Positions 1-11,861 of a DNA stretch of 64,000 nucleotides are shown in pieces. The position numbers were made by a program, and so were the translations under genes. Below the pieces are notes generated by a model that saw nothing but the letters and a program-made list of their open reading frames with translations, made no database searches and was not told the DNA's origin. The stretch is from Rhineura floridana (Eukaryota; Chordata; Lepidosauria; Squamata; Rhineuridae): NCBI RefSeq assembly GCF_030035675.1, contig NC_084485.1:98538838-98602837 (forward strand), in the 5' to 3' direction. The stretch's first letter is position 1. Every line of letters starts with the position of its first letter.

Positions 1-131
1 TGTTCCACAAAGAGGCCAAGCCAAACTAGTAGGGAAGAGAGAACTCTTGTAGTTTTTCAAAAGAGGACAGAAGGATTGTGATTGTAGCAAACTAGACTGG
101 GGGACAAGAAAACTGATCACTGTAATAGTAG

Positions 132-256
132 CGGGAAACCTGTGGGCCACCAGATATCGTTGAGTTCCAACTCCCCTCAGTTCCAGCCAGTATGGCTAAT
201 GGTTAAGGATGATAGGAGTTGAGTCCAACAACATCTGGAAGGCCACAGATTTCCCA
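132..256. mobile_element. Palindromic hAT-like MITE (lizard foldback family)
   Basis: The left half contains GGCCACCAGATATCG and the right half ACATCTGGAAGGCCACAG, which are inverted copies of one another around a short centre (CCAGCCAGTATGGC). The same palindrome recurs more than ten times in the window, several times with 8-bp target duplications, so I class this diverged copy with them. No clear duplication is visible here. Confidence 0.6.
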
Positions 257-844
257 AATGTGCTCTAGAAGATGTCATGTATGGTACAGCCACAGTTCCT
301 TCTGCATGTCATGATTGTTGTGTCTACTTGTGGAGGCTAGATCATGTTTTTCTCATTAAGCGGTCCACCTCATATACATCTTTCTCTTTCACTTAATAAT
401 GTTTCGTAGAAGTCAGTTCTGTAACCTTCAGTTTATATTTAAAGCCCTCCAGTGCTTGATCCTTCAGCTAAGTTGTGTAATTTCTCATCCACACTGATTG
501 GACACTGTAGTAAGTTATGGATAGTAGACCAGATTGTGAGGCATAAAATTAAATCATGGGAAAGATGAATCAAGTTGCAGGAATGAATAGCATTTCTAGA
601 TGGAAAGACAGCTGGTTTTCCTGCAGCCAGATGGTTAAAGTTCAAGCCCAACTGTTGCATGCTGATCAGTCTCTATAGCAATGATTGCTATTGGCTTAAC
701 TTTGCATTTAGTCACCTCCTGAGTATTAAATATCCTAGAGAGCTTTGTAAAAATGATTAGATTAATTCACTGCTTAAGTCAATGTCTCACATCCATCATT
801 CCTTTCATCATAAAAAAAATCACAATCAGGTTGTACTCTGTAAA
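257..844. other. No recognisable feature
   Basis: I see no convincing exon, repeat or RNA gene here. The 73-codon minus-strand open frame at 439-660 has no protein-like composition and no supporting splice sites. Confidence 0.4.
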
Positions 845-1017
845 TCACATGCCCAACATCATAACTGTTTTAACAAGTATATTGTGATGCCTTGAGAAGC
901 CAACAAAGACCAGAACAGTACTGCCTATTTCATAGATCTTCTGTACAAGCTTTATGATGACAGAGGAGGTATTATAAGAGTGAAGCATGGAGCACCTGGA
1001 CAGGTCCACAGCAATAT
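845..1017 (-). CDS. Weak candidate terminal exon, unassigned
   Basis: A minus-strand frame runs from an acceptor-like TTCCAATCAG at about 1018 to a stop at 845. It encodes about 57 residues beginning DIAVDLSRCSMLHSYNTSS. It lies downstream of, and on the same strand as, C1orf87, whose last exons are missing from my annotation, so it could be its final exon. I could not match it to remembered C1orf87 sequence. An open frame this short can occur by chance. Confidence 0.22.
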
Positions 1018-1032
1018 CTGATTGGAACAAAA

Positions 1033-1063
1033 TTTTCTTTTTCTTTTTCTTTTTTCTTTTCTT
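1033..1063. repeat. (CTTTT)n pyrimidine-rich low-complexity tract
   Basis: A run of TTTTC/CTTTT units on the plus strand. It is simple sequence. Confidence 0.8.
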
Positions 1064-2770
1064 GAATCATATTAGATTCAGATGTACAAGTTATTTGCAC
1101 TACATAAGCTAATGGAAAACAGATATCCCTAACAGCCATGACAACTATGTGGATTCTCCATGTTCAGAAGCTGTTCTAATAACCAGATGGTGGGGACTGA
1201 GGATGGTTATCACCATCATACCCTGCTGATGACCTTTATTGAACATGTTGGGGGGGAAATGCTGGCCTGGATGGATCTCTGTCCTGACTCCGGTATATTT
1301 ATGATTAATGTTTAAATGTTATTTATAGACCACCACACAACAAAATGTTTTCTGGGTAGCTCACAAGATAATGCATAAAAATAAGACAATTCTTATGTTT
1401 ACAGTACGACTGCAATTCTCACATGATACCCTCTGTTTCTGAAGTATATATCAAGAGTAACTCATTCCAAAATAGTCTTTTCATTTATTAAATAGGTTAG
1501 TAGCATGAATGGGTTATACTATTAACAACTCATCTGAATCAACCTATGGTCAACGCAGACAAACATTTTCAGCACTTTGGGTGAGACTTCCCCAGTACAT
1601 TCCAAGTGGATTGCACTCAGAACAGGATGAAATTTAAATAGCTTCTCCTTTTTAATTAATGTGAATTTCAGGGAGTGATACCCTAACTGAAACTCACAAA
1701 AGAAGGCCCAAGACCATTTCTCTAGCCATTACAACACATATTTCTCGCAGGAAGTGGCTTGTAGGAAATCCTCAAGAATTTGTTAATTCTGTCTGAGGCA
1801 AGTTGTGGACTGTGAGATAAAATTCTGAAGTAAGCTTTTCTGTTTTTAAGGATAAGCAAAACTGCCACAATTCATACATTCTCAGTTCTATGTTGAAGAA
1901 AGTAGTTTAGCAGAAGTATTACTAATTTCTGTTTATATATCAAATCTGAACTCACGTCAAGGAAAACCTGGCTATTAGGAAGATGAAGAGCGCAATCCTA
2001 ACCCCTTAATCTTTACTGCGCGAGGGCATTAGGATGTAGCAGATCATCCACTGACCTCAGCCAGGCTCCATTATTGCAGAGGCCCTCACAGCTTCCATGG
2101 AAAGTATAGTGGTTGAGAACATGCCACCAGCTGTGTTCCCACTAGTGGTATCAAGCACAGAGCCCTGCAATGGAGCATTGTGAGGCCAAAGCAGAGTCAC
2201 GCATGGCTCAACTGGATCTAAAGCTTCTCCATATCCCTGAAAGGGGCCTGATCAGGGTTCCTCAGCTATGCCAGACTGAGGTTGTCACAGTAGCAAAGGA
2301 AAAAATCTCGCCCCCACCTTTTGTTCCAGCTGGCACAAGAGGCAGTTTAGGGGTGCCATGATTCATCTGTCACTTTGCTCCACTCCTCCCTGGCCCCGGT
2401 TTGGATTGCTCTGCACGCTATTTTAATCAACAGGATAAAACATTTTCTACTAACACAGTTGATGGTAAAAGTTGGCTGTGTTTCACCAATGTAATTTTAC
2501 ATGCTCAGATGGGACTCTGCTCTTAAACATTAGGCATTGCAGAGTTCCACCTCCCATTGATGGCAAGACAAGTCCTGAGTGCACAGGTGACTCTGTATGA
2601 CAGCCACAACATGGATGATCTTATCACTACAACATTTCCATAAATACTAGTAGTGACACTGATACAAATGGTATAACCTGTAGAAAGGAGAAAACTGGAA
2701 GAATTAACAGTGGTGGAAAACCAAATGGTTATGCCATTAATATTAGTGTATGCTTACACAGGGTGTCAGT
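1064..2770. other. Single-copy-looking intergenic or intronic DNA
   Basis: No repeat family, exon or RNA gene is recognised in this 1.7 kb. The 63-codon frame at 2170-2361 has no supporting features. Confidence 0.4.
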
Positions 2771-2774
2771 CAAT

Positions 2775-2875
2775 ACTAGTCCTAAGAGTAGATCCACTGA
2801 AGTAAACAGACATGACTAACTTAGATTCATTAATTTCAATGGGTGTACTCTGAGTAGGACTTAGATGAATACAAT
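2775..2875. repeat. Foldback repeat (GAGTAGAC / GTCTACTC family)
   Basis: It contains AGAGTAGATCCACTGAAGT and, further on, its inverted partner AATGGGTGTACTCTGAGTAG around TTAATTTCAATGGG. The same short hairpin recurs at 11.5, 43.7, 49.4, 58.6 and 62.2 kb, so it is a dispersed non-autonomous element of unknown superfamily. Confidence 0.55.
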
Positions 2876-3096
2876 GTATATACAGGAAATCACAGGTATT
2901 CTCATGTACTTTAGCAGTGAGTAGCTTTCATTTGCTCACCTATCACTATGTCTTTATTTATGATGCAAAACGATGATATTTCTGTGTAAAGTGAATACGC
3001 AGCCGTGGTATCACTGTTTTTGTATCCTCCCAAAAGTCCTTCTTAATGCACAGAAGACACCATACTCACCCTGAACTATGTTTACATGATCATATA

Positions 3097-3729
3097 TGTC
3101 AGGCCCAGGATGTGACTCAGGAACCAGACCAACGGCTGTAGTTAATTCGTGTTTTATTAGGGTAATGTCCAAACAAAGACTGCGTTTTCTCATGAAGCAA
3201 TACAGGGATACAGGTCCTGCGGCATTGGGAGAAAGTTGACAGAGCAAGGGACTTCTTCCCGCCTGTTCTTTAAGAAGGGGCCAAACGGGCGCGCAATCTT
3301 TCACTCCTCCTTAACTGCCCCTCAGGTACTGCCTGCCTTCCCCCCCTTCTCGCCTGTCTTTTCAGCTGTCTGCGTGTGCGCGGTGAGGGGGGAAGCATCA
3401 CCCCCTCCTCTTCTGAAGTTTCCGATTCCAGGATGGGGGATAGGGGAGGAGCTGATGGTAAACTGCCTCCCCGCTTTTCGGCTGTGAGCAGCCCTCCCTC
3501 TTTCCCCTCTTGCTCTGAGCCTGAAAGAGGGGGAGGCGTGAGAATGTCCAGGGAGGGCTCAGGCTCCCCGTCGCTAAGCGACCTTATCACTGGCAGTTCC
3601 TCTGTTTCGTCTTCGCTCCAAAGGGGGGAAGTTCCTCCCCCTTCCCTCTGCCATCCATCCGAATACTCTTCTCCCAACTCTCCGGGATCCAGCTCCCCGG
3701 GATTGGGACCCCAGCTCTGCCTTCCGACA
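3097..3729 (-). repeat. 3' LTR of the Ty3/Gypsy element
   Basis: It is 633 bp long, TG...CA, and about 99.4% identical to 8160-8792. On the plus strand it begins TGTCAGGCCCAGGATG and ends CTTCCGACA. The pol reading frame continues into it for roughly 150 codons before stopping near 3270, so its outer part is both LTR and coding sequence. Confidence 0.95.
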
Positions 3730-6700
3730 CCATCCCCCCTCCCAGGCTGTGCCCCCCTCCCCTTGTCTGGCTTGGGACGGTGGGGAAAACGTTGATGGAA
3801 AAGTTTTACCAATTCTGGAGCATGCACATCAGCTGCATCTTCCCATGATCTGTCAGCCACCCCATAGCCTTTCCAGTGAATCAAGTACTGCAGCTTGTGG
3901 CGTCTGATCCTGGAATCTAAGATCTCCTCAACTTCAAACTCAAGCTGCTCATTTACCAGGAGTGGAGCTCCGGGAGGTTCCTCCGGCCGTAACTCACTGG
4001 GAGGGGCGGCTTTCGTTAAGAGGGATCGATGGAACACAGGATGTATTTTAAACGTGTCAGGCAGCTTCAGTCGGTACGCCACGGGATTGATTTGAGTTTC
4101 TATTTCGAAAGGACCCACCCTCTTGTCTTGTAATTTTCTACATTTGCCCGGCATCTGGAGGAAGCGGGTGGACAGCCATACCTGGTCTCCCGGTTGAAGG
4201 GGGGGGCCCTCCTTCCTGTGCAGGTCAGCAACTCGCTTGTACTCTGTTTTGGCTTCGTTTAACTGCTGTTTCAGTGTCTGTTGCGCCACTTGCAATTCCT
4301 TAAGGAAGTTCTCAGCTGCCGGTACCAGCATTCCTTCTGAGCTGCTTGGAAAGACTTTAGGATGGAATCCATAATTAGCAAAGAACGGGGTTTGTTGAGT
4401 GCTGGAGTGCAGAGAATTGTTGTAGGCGAACTGTGCAAAATGCAAATATGATACCCAGTCAGTCTGTTGATAGGACACATAACTTCGTAAATATCTTTCC
4501 AAAACGGCGTTCAAGCGTTCCGTCTGCCCATCTGTCTGGGGGTGATGGGCGGAGGAGAGTTTTAATTCCGTCTGCAACTGTTTCCACATTGCTCTCCAAA
4601 ATTTGGCTGTGAACTGAGTTCCTCGGTCTGAGACTACGCTGTTTGGCAATCCATGCAGCCGGTAGACTTCTTTTATGAATAACTTGGCCGTTTCTTTAGC
4701 CTCTAAGGCCCCTGCACAAGGAAGAAAGTGTGCCATTTTGGTAAGTAGATCCACCACTACTAAGATGGCTGTAATTCCTTGGGACTTGGGTAGATCAGTT
4801 ATAAAATCCATGGAGAGGTCCTTCCAGGGTTCGTGTGGGACAGGCAACGGTTGTAACAGTCCTGCTGGTGTCCCTGTTTGTGTTTTTGTCCGCAGACAGA
4901 CAGAGCAGGACTTTACATAACTCTCAATATCCCGACGCATTTTAGGCCACCAGAAGTCCTTGGCCACGTTCTGAATGGTCTTGTAAATCCCCAAGTGTCC
5001 CGCTGTGATGGAATCATGACACTGGCGTAGGATTCTGAGCCTTAATTCCCCTTCTGGCACATATCTGGCGGTTTTGAACCATAACAGTCCATTTCTCCAG
5101 TGAAAGGTTACTTCTGAGTCTTGACCTTGTCCCGTCTCCTGCTGATATTTTAGCATGTCTGCATCTTCTTGTTGTGCCTTTTTGAGTTCCTCTTCCCATG
5201 AAGGCTGGCATACTCCCAACGTTAATTTCTCTGGAGGGATTACGTACTGAGGCTGGTCCTCGGATTCACTTTCTTTGTATTGTGGCTGTCTGGATAAGGC
5301 ATCCGCTCTCTGGTTTTTGGCTTGGGCATGGTAAGTAATCTGGAAGTTAAACCTAGTGAAGAACTGGGACCATCTTATCTGTCTCTGGTTCAGCTTTCTG
5401 GCTGTTTGGAGGCTTTCAAGATTCTTGTGGTCGGAGCGCACTTCAATTCGATGAGAGGTCCCCTCTAGGTATTGTCTCCAGTTTTCAAAAGAGTCCTTGA
5501 TGGCCAGCAGCTCCTTCTCCCAAACTGTGTAGTTCTTCTCTGCAGGCTTTAACTTCCGAGAGAAGTACGCATAGGGGTGCAGCTCCTTCCCTTCTTGGTC
5601 TAATTGTAGCAGGACCCCCCTGATGGCAAAATCTGAAGCATCTGCTTCCACCACGAAAGGGCGGTTCGGATCAGCAAAGCGCAGAATGGGCTCAGTAGCA
5701 AACCTTCTCTTCAGCTCCTTAAAGGCCTCGGTGGCGTTCTCTGTCCATTGAAACTTCTTCTTCCCCCTTAAACAGTCAGTCAGAGGAGCTGTTAATTTGG
5801 AAAACCCTGGAATGAACTTTCTGTAATAATTGGCAAACCCCAAAAACCGTTGTACATCCTTTTTGGTGACAGGTTGGCCCCAGTCCAATATGCAGCTTAC
5901 TTTCCCTGGGTCCATCTCCACGCCTTCCGCTGAGATTCGATATCCAAGGAAGTCTAGAGACTTGAGGTCAAATCCACATTTCTCTAATTTAGCATACAGG
6001 TGATTTTCTCTCAGTCTCTTCAACACCGTCTTCACATGCTGGTCGTGGTCTTCCTGGTTCTTTGAGAACACCAGGATATCATCTAAGTAACAGATTACAT
6101 ACGTGTCCAACAAGTCTCTAAACACGTCGTTCATGAATTTTTGAAAAATTCCTGGACTTCCACAAAGCCCAAACGGCATGACCAGGTATTCATACTGTCC
6201 GTAAGCGGTCAAGAATCCTGTTTTCCATTCATCTCCCTCCTTCATTCTGATCAGATTGTACGCTCCTCTCAAATCCAACTTCGTGAAGATTTTTGCAGAG
6301 CGCAGTCGGTCCAGCAACTCTGAGATCAGGGGCAGCGGGTAGCTGTTGGGGATGGTGATCTGGTTCAATGCGCGATAGTCGTTACAGGGTCTGAGTTCCC
6401 CCCCTTCTTTTTCACAAACAATAGTGGCGCTCCAGCAGGGGATTGTGAGGGGTGTATGAATCCTCGCCTCAGGTTTTTATCCAGGAATTCCTTCAGGGCC
6501 TCCCTCTCATTCTCTGTGAGAGAGTAGATTCTCCCTGATGGGATGCTGGCTCCTGGCACTAGGTCAATCGCACAGTCGTAAGGGTGGTGGGGGGGTAAAG
6601 TCTCTGCCTCTTTTTCATCAAACACATCTTTGAATTCTTCATACTTTGGCAGCAGGGTCACTTGCTCAATCTCTTGCACTGCCCCCGCTAAGGTGTTCTT

Positions 6701-7243
6701 GATTCCTTCAGGTTGACAGTTCTCCTGGCAATACTGTGAGGTGAACCACACCACCGCCTCCTTCCAACTTATTTTGGGTTCATGCTTTGCTAGCCAGGGC
6801 ATTCCCAGAATCACCTCAAAGTTCGAGAGATCTGACACGTATAGCGAAATGAACTCTTCGTGCCCAGGGATTTGAAGTTTCACTTCCTCCGTGGCTTGTG
6901 TCACCCCTCCTGACTTCAGGGGTCTCCCATCGATAGTCTCCACAGCTAGGGGAGCGTCCAGTTTCCACCGGGAAATTCCATGACGCTTGACTAAATTTGC
7001 ATCAATAAAATTTGTGGAGGCTCCACTGTCAATTAAGGCAGTGGAATTAAACACCACTCCTCTGGAAGTTGTAATCCGAATAGGCAAGACCAACACCCCC
7101 TTTGAGGGAGGTTGGATCGTTGGGGGGCCTTTATACAACGCCTGCACGTGGACTGGGTGTTCTAGTTTCCCGACGGCTCGGCTTTCCCCCCTTTCAGTCC
7201 ACAGTCTCTGGCCACATGGCCTGGCTTTGAACAATAAAAGCAT
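3270..7243 (-). pseudogene. pol: pol region of the Ty3/Gypsy element: PR-RT-RH-IN-chromodomain
   Basis: The protease shows the active-site LIDSGAST. The reverse transcriptase shows ICYLDDILVFS. The RNase H region follows with VEADASDFA. The integrase has an HHCC zinc region (AGHLGI, then SCSVC) and a DDE core (SMDFITDLP, SDRGTQFTAKFW, PQTDGQTERLN). Then comes a chromodomain (EVEEILDSR, YLIHWKGYG, RSWE), which in chromoviruses is thought to guide integration to marked chromatin. A Ser/Glu/Pro-rich tail follows that lies inside the LTR. The region overlaps the end of gag, as in relatives that use a translational shift to express pol. It is a recent copy with about one break. Confidence 0.93.
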
Positions 7244-8103
7244 AAACGTTCCCGGCGTCGTCTTTCCTTTTCTTCTTCCGACAGTCTTGGCCTAGCCCCT
7301 CCCTGTCCCTCAGTTGCATTACCTGCCATCCCTGCAGTGGGAAGGGTCTTGTTGCGGGATGCCAAGGCTGAGTATCTCGGGACCTCCTGCTTCCTTTCCA
7401 GGCGCCTTCCTTCCATCCGGTGATCTATCTGTAGGCATAGCCGGATGAGCCCTGGTAGGTCAGCAGGGGGGGAGGTCCTGGCCAACTCATCCAGGATTTC
7501 AGCATTTAATCCACTCCGGTACATAAACATCAGGGCGGCGTCATTGTAACCAGTTTCCTGGGACAGAATTTTAAAAGCGTTAGTGTACTCGGAAACAGTC
7601 CCTTTAGCTTGCTTCAGAGCGCCTAGTTGCCACGCTACTGTTTCAGCCCTTTGCGGGTCTTGAAACATCTCGGTCATCTCCTGTATAAATCCTCTGTACC
7701 TTCCTAAGACAGTATCCCTTCTCACGAGATACGGAGTCACCCATTTTGCAGCTTCTCCCTCCAGGAGGCTAATCACGAAAGCTACTTTAGCCCCATTGTC
7801 TGGAAATTCCGTGTGCCTGACATCCAGATATAACTCACATTGAGCCACGAAGGTTGCCAACTGATCACTTTGTCCCGCGTATTTTGGGGGCAATCCAATG
7901 GGAACCTTTACTACGGCAGCTGGAGGGGCTGTTCGCATCTGGTCTATCATGGCCTTCAAGGTTTGATTATCCGTCTTCAGCGCCTTGACTGCTGCTAGCA
8001 GGGCTTGAACATCCATCTGCAAATCAGCTACCTTAGTCCTCAAGAGTTCCACTTCTTCCGTCTCATAAGTGGGGTTTGTCCCCCCCGCTGCTCCCTTTGA
8101 CAT
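7162..8103 (-). CDS. gag: gag of the Ty3/Gypsy element
   Basis: About 313 codons from the likely start MSKGAAGGT. Upstream in-frame codons extend into the LTR and are probably not used. The N-terminal third is a leucine/valine-rich coiled coil (TEEVELLRTKV). The middle matches the Ty3-type capsid region, with retrotransposon-gag signatures around VAFVISLLEGEAAKW and FKILSQETGYND. The C-terminus has one CCHC zinc knuckle (CFYCSKPGHVARDC). Gag forms the virus-like particle in which reverse transcription happens. Its end overlaps the beginning of the pol frame. Confidence 0.92.
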   Translation of the reverse strand: MSKGAAGGTNPTYETEEVELLRTKVADLQMDVQALLAAVKALKTDNQTLKAMIDQMRTAPPAAVVKVPIGLPPKYAGQSDQLATFVAQCELYLDVRHTEFPDNGAKVAFVISLLEGEAAKWVTPYLVRRDTVLGRYRGFIQEMTEMFQDPQRAETVAWQLGALKQAKGTVSEYTNAFKILSQETGYNDAALMFMYRSGLNAEILDELARTSPPADLPGLIRLCLQIDHRMEGRRLERKQEVPRYSALASRNKTLPTAGMAGNATEGQGGARPRLSEEEKERRRRERLCFYCSKPGHVARDCGLKGGKAEPSGN

Positions 8104-8159
8104 CTTGTCCCAGTCAAGTGAAGAGAGCGTTGAGGGTGATTTAGGTGGCTCTGTCAAGC

Positions 8160-8792
8160 TGTCAGGCCCAGGATGTGACTCAGGAACCAGACCAACGGCT
8201 GTAGTTAATTCGTGTTTTATTAGGGTAATGTCCAAACAAAGACTGCATTTTCTCATGAAGCAATACAGGGATACAGGTCCTGCGGCATTGGGAGAAAGTT
8301 GACAGAGCAAGGGACTTCTTCCCGCCTGTTCTTTAAGAAGGGGCCAAACGGGCGCGCAATCTTTCACTCCTCCTTAACTGCCCCTCAGGTACTGCCTGCC
8401 TTCCCCCCCTTCTCGCCTGTCTTTTCAGCTGTCTGCGTGTGCGTGGTGAGGGGGGAAGCATCACCCCCTCCTCTTCTGAAGTTTCCGATTCCAGGATGGG
8501 GGATAGGGGAGGGGCTGATGGTAAACTGCCTCCCCGCTTTTCGGCTGTGAGCAGCCCTCCCTCTTTCCCCTCTTGCTCTGAGCCTGAAAGAGGGGGAGGC
8601 GTGAGAATGTCCAGGGAGGGCTCAGGCTCCCCGTCGCTAAGTGACCTTATCACTGGCAGTTCCTCTGTTTCGTCTTCGCTCCAAAGGGGGGAAGTTCCTC
8701 CCCCTTCCCTCTGCCATCCATCCGAATACTCTTCTCCCAACTCTCCGGGATCCAGCTCCCCGGGATTGGGACCCCAGCTCTGCCTTCCGACA
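8160..8792 (-). repeat. 5' LTR of the Ty3/Gypsy element
   Basis: 633 bp, paired with 3097-3729. It starts immediately after the target duplication ATATA at 8793-8797. In the family this LTR carries the promoter for the genomic RNA. It differs from its partner at about four positions. Confidence 0.95.
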
Positions 8793-8797
8793 ATATA

Positions 8798-9339
8798 CAA
8801 GATGTACATTGCTTGAAACCAGGACCACCACTTACCTCCTATTCTAAAAAATGGCAACCATTTACCTTGCTATTCTATTCTACCAATGGGACACTTGTCA
8901 ACTGAACAATTACTCTCTACAAATGGGGTATTTCAACAGTCTTATCCAGGAATGTGGATAAATTGTTATGATTAGATATGACCAAAATAATGGCAACGAC
9001 ATAACTTACTTCTACAAACAAGCAAAGCAGGATCAACCCCAGCCTGGACTTTCTTCAGAAACTCCACAAACATTTTCCATCTACATAGGGAAACATCTTA
9101 AAATTAATGCAACATTTGAAACAATGTTTCCTGTTCATTAGATTTGCCTCTACAGTCTTCCATATTAAAGATGCAAAATCAATACATTACAATATACAAT
9201 ATGCAAGCAAAATCAATACATTAATATAAATGTCCTGTTTTCTTACAACTTTGCTCTTTGGCTAGTTCTTGTGTTTTTGCCTTATGTGAATAATCTCTTC
9301 TGTCATTTCCCGCTGTCCACCTCCCCACCCTCCATTTCC
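8798..9339. other. Unremarkable AT-rich DNA
   Basis: I recognise no exon or repeat family. ACAATATAC/AATCAATACATTA motifs are repeated around 9180-9225, which is a small local duplication. Confidence 0.35.
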
Positions 9340-9545
9340 CATTATTTATGTATTTATTTAAGGAATTTTTGAGAACATATTCCACAAAGTGGCTCACAAG
9401 TATACAAAATACAATATAAAAACTTTTTAATATCCATGCTATAATATTATTAATAATATAACAATATTAAAAACCAGCAGAGATAAACAATATCAGAGAT
9501 AAACAATAAAACAATAACAATAAAACTCAGCCCCAATTCATAACC
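9340..9545 (-). repeat. LINE-like 3' end fragment
   Basis: The tract TTATTTATGTATTTATTTA followed by CACAAAGTGGCTCACAAG is the reverse complement of a common LINE/SINE terminus in this window (a phrase meaning 'shared with similar pieces at 12.2, 26.8 and 36.05 kb', then an A-rich tail). It is too diverged to assign to a clade. Confidence 0.4.
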
Positions 9546-9905
9546 CAGTTTATATTAGCAAAGGCCATAGAGAAAAAGAAACAAGACTTCAAGACTTGCT
9601 GAAGGATGGAAGAGATAGCACTGCCTAACCTCAGAAGAGATCAGATTCCATAATTAATTTTTCTTAATTGTAGTATTCACTCTAATATTGCTCAGTGTTC
9701 TAATCTGTTCCCTGTGTTTCATTCTAGTGTGTTTGTTCTTTATCAGCTGGATGTTGGAAAACTGGTATTTTTCACTGACCTAAATTATTAAGAATTACCA
9801 ACCTGTGACATCTTTCATTAAATTTCTGGCATTTATTCTGACACATGCACAGATGCCACTCTGAGATTGTCCCCTGATTTTTCCCAGAAGCTAAAGTATC
9901 TAATG

Positions 9906-10043
9906 CAGCCTTTCCCAACCAGTGTGCCTCCAGATGTTGTTGGACCACAACTACCATGAGCCTCAGCCAGCATTGCCAATGGCTGAGGCTGATGGTAGTT
10001 GTGGTCCAACAACATCTGGAGGCACACCGGTTGGGAAAGGCTG
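9906..10043. mobile_element. hAT-type palindromic MITE, 138 bp, with perfect 8-bp TSD
   Basis: The ends are CAGCCTTTCCCAACC and GGTTGGGAAAGGCTG, and the arms pair almost throughout. The flanks are the identical octamer ATCTAATG (9898-9905 and 10044-10051). An 8-bp duplication with CAG...CTG ends is characteristic of the hAT superfamily. A sister copy lies at 56496-56633. Confidence 0.93.
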
Positions 10044-10051
10044 ATCTAATG

Positions 10052-11454
10052 TTTAGTCAAACCCATGGCACAGATGGGTGTAGTTGTCTGAGGTCTCAGG
10101 GGATCTTAGACCCCTTACTTTTTTGGGATCAGGGGCCCAGCAGGGTCCCCATTTCTCCAGCATCCTGCAAGCCAATTAGCACAAAAGGATAGTGTGTTAG
10201 CCACTGAGAAAAATCTTCTGACATGTTTCCTTGTCCTTTCCTGCTGGTTAGAGCCAATTAGAGTGAAAGGAGGCAAATCAGCCACTGAGAAGAATCTCCT
10301 CAGCAGCTAACAGGCTACCCTTTCATGTTGATTGGCTCCTAGGGATGTCTGTTGTTGTGGGAGAAGTAAAGAATGGGAAGGACTGAGGAGTGTGGAGAAT
10401 ATGATGGAGAACAACCAAGTCAGAAGGTGCAGCTGTGAATGGATGTGGCATGATTATTATGAAGGGACTGCACGTCTGAATTTGCCACTATGCTACTGGT
10501 GGCACATTTAATCAGCACTGTCTGTGAGAAATGATTAGCAGGAGCTGTGCGGCCCAATTTTTTAGCAGAAGGTGGGTTGCCCAATTTCAAGCAACGGTCT
10601 TTCCTAACTATGCTGCCTGACATCTGACAGTAGAGATACTGTGAATCATACCTGGAATCTCTGAAATGCAACACAGGTTATCTGTTATTGAACTAGGTTC
10701 CTTATTAGTGAATCTGTGGAGAGTGGCGGGCAAACTACTTAACAAAGGAAGCAATTCTGCTACAGAAATTAATCCTTTCTTTAATGCAGTTAGAAGCCTC
10801 TTGTTTTCATGTAAGGAGAAAGCAGTAAAGAAATCTATGGACTTCTGTTTCTCAGTTTATTTTTCAGTGGCCTGTTCTCTTTCTTTGACAGGTTAGGGAG
10901 GGCATTACTTGGTGCAACAGAATTAATCTCACACGACTGCCATCACTCATGACGGCATATTGATTTTAAGCACATTTAATCACAAAGTGGCTCAGAGATA
11001 GATTCTTGCTAATTACTGAGGGGTTTCATTCACAGTAGGAGTAGAGATTAAAATGGGTGATGCATAACAAAATTAATGACTCTGGCACACCTCACAGATT
11101 TATTTTGTTTATATTAGAGGTTTGGTTTTTTAAAAATGAATCTTTAAGACATAAGTCTGAGTATCGCTAAGCTTTGCTAAATGTTTTTGTTATATTTGCT
11201 TTTAGGGGTGGCATTGGCATGCATTTAAAACTTATTCATCTATCATGTGTTTAATTTCACAAAGGAAGCCATAGACATTAATATAGAGCCATAGTAAGAT
11301 CAATGCACTATAAAGAGCAGGATGCAAGAAGCCACAAAAACATTCCGCAGCAAGGATAAGAAATACAGACTAAGCACTTTGGTAGGTCACAGCCATAATA
11401 TAGATTGATAACACAAATCATTCCCCTTTAATTTAGCATGATCTCAATTATAGA
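10052..11454. other. No recognisable feature
   Basis: Mixed-composition DNA. A near-repeated segment with CCACTGAGAA(A/G)AATCT(T/C)CT at about 10203 and 10281 suggests an old local duplication. Open frames of 76-84 codons around 10.4-10.9 kb show no coding character. Confidence 0.35.
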
Positions 11455-11575
11455 CAGTGGATTGTATCCAAGGTTATTTCTACTCAGAGTAGATCCATTG
11501 AAATTCATGGACCCACGTTAGTCATAAATTTCAATGGGTCTACTCTGAGTAGAAGAAATATTGGCTACAACCCAG
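11455..11575. repeat. Foldback repeat (GAGTAGAC family)
   Basis: CTACTCAGAGTAGATCCATTG and AATGGGTCTACTCTGAGTAG are inverted around AAATTCATGGACCC. It is the same family as 2775-2875. Confidence 0.6.
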
Positions 11576-11861
11576 TAAAACCAAGGAGTACTGATATATA
11601 ATATTGTACTAGGGATCCATAGCCACTCTGAATGGGTGCTGACCAAGTAATAGGGAGAGGACTAAAATCTAGCGCCTCACAGGATCAAACTCTGGCATTT
11701 CACCTTCAATCTCCTAAGAAAAGGGCAAAATTGTGGTGGTATCCTTTCTAAATATATATAGGAAGGCTGGGCATCACAATGCAGAAGGGAATGTGATAAA
11801 CATTCTCCGAGATGCAGGTTAAGGGGTGGGTGCAATGAGTGGAACCTTCTATAAAAACAAT

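Larger units (their letters stand above)
3097..8792 (-). mobile_element. Ty3/Gypsy (Metaviridae) chromodomain LTR retrotransposon, young and nearly whole
   Basis: A 5.7-kb element read on the minus strand. It is bounded by two 633-bp LTRs that begin TG and end CA and is flanked by the 5-bp target duplication ATATA (3092-3096 and 8793-8797). Internally it carries gag (coiled coil, capsid-like region, CCHC knuckle) and pol in the order protease, reverse transcriptase, RNase H, integrase, chromodomain, which is the order of vertebrate chromoviruses. The LTRs differ at about four positions (about 0.6%), implying a recent insertion. It looks almost whole, with about one apparent break in pol. Chromoviruses persist in lizards and fish but have largely been lost in mammals. 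Confidence 0.96.

Noticed and set aside
3236-3795. Plus-strand open frames in the LTR
   Set aside because: They are antisense to the pol tail and owe their openness to its GC-rich composition; the same frames recur in the other LTR.
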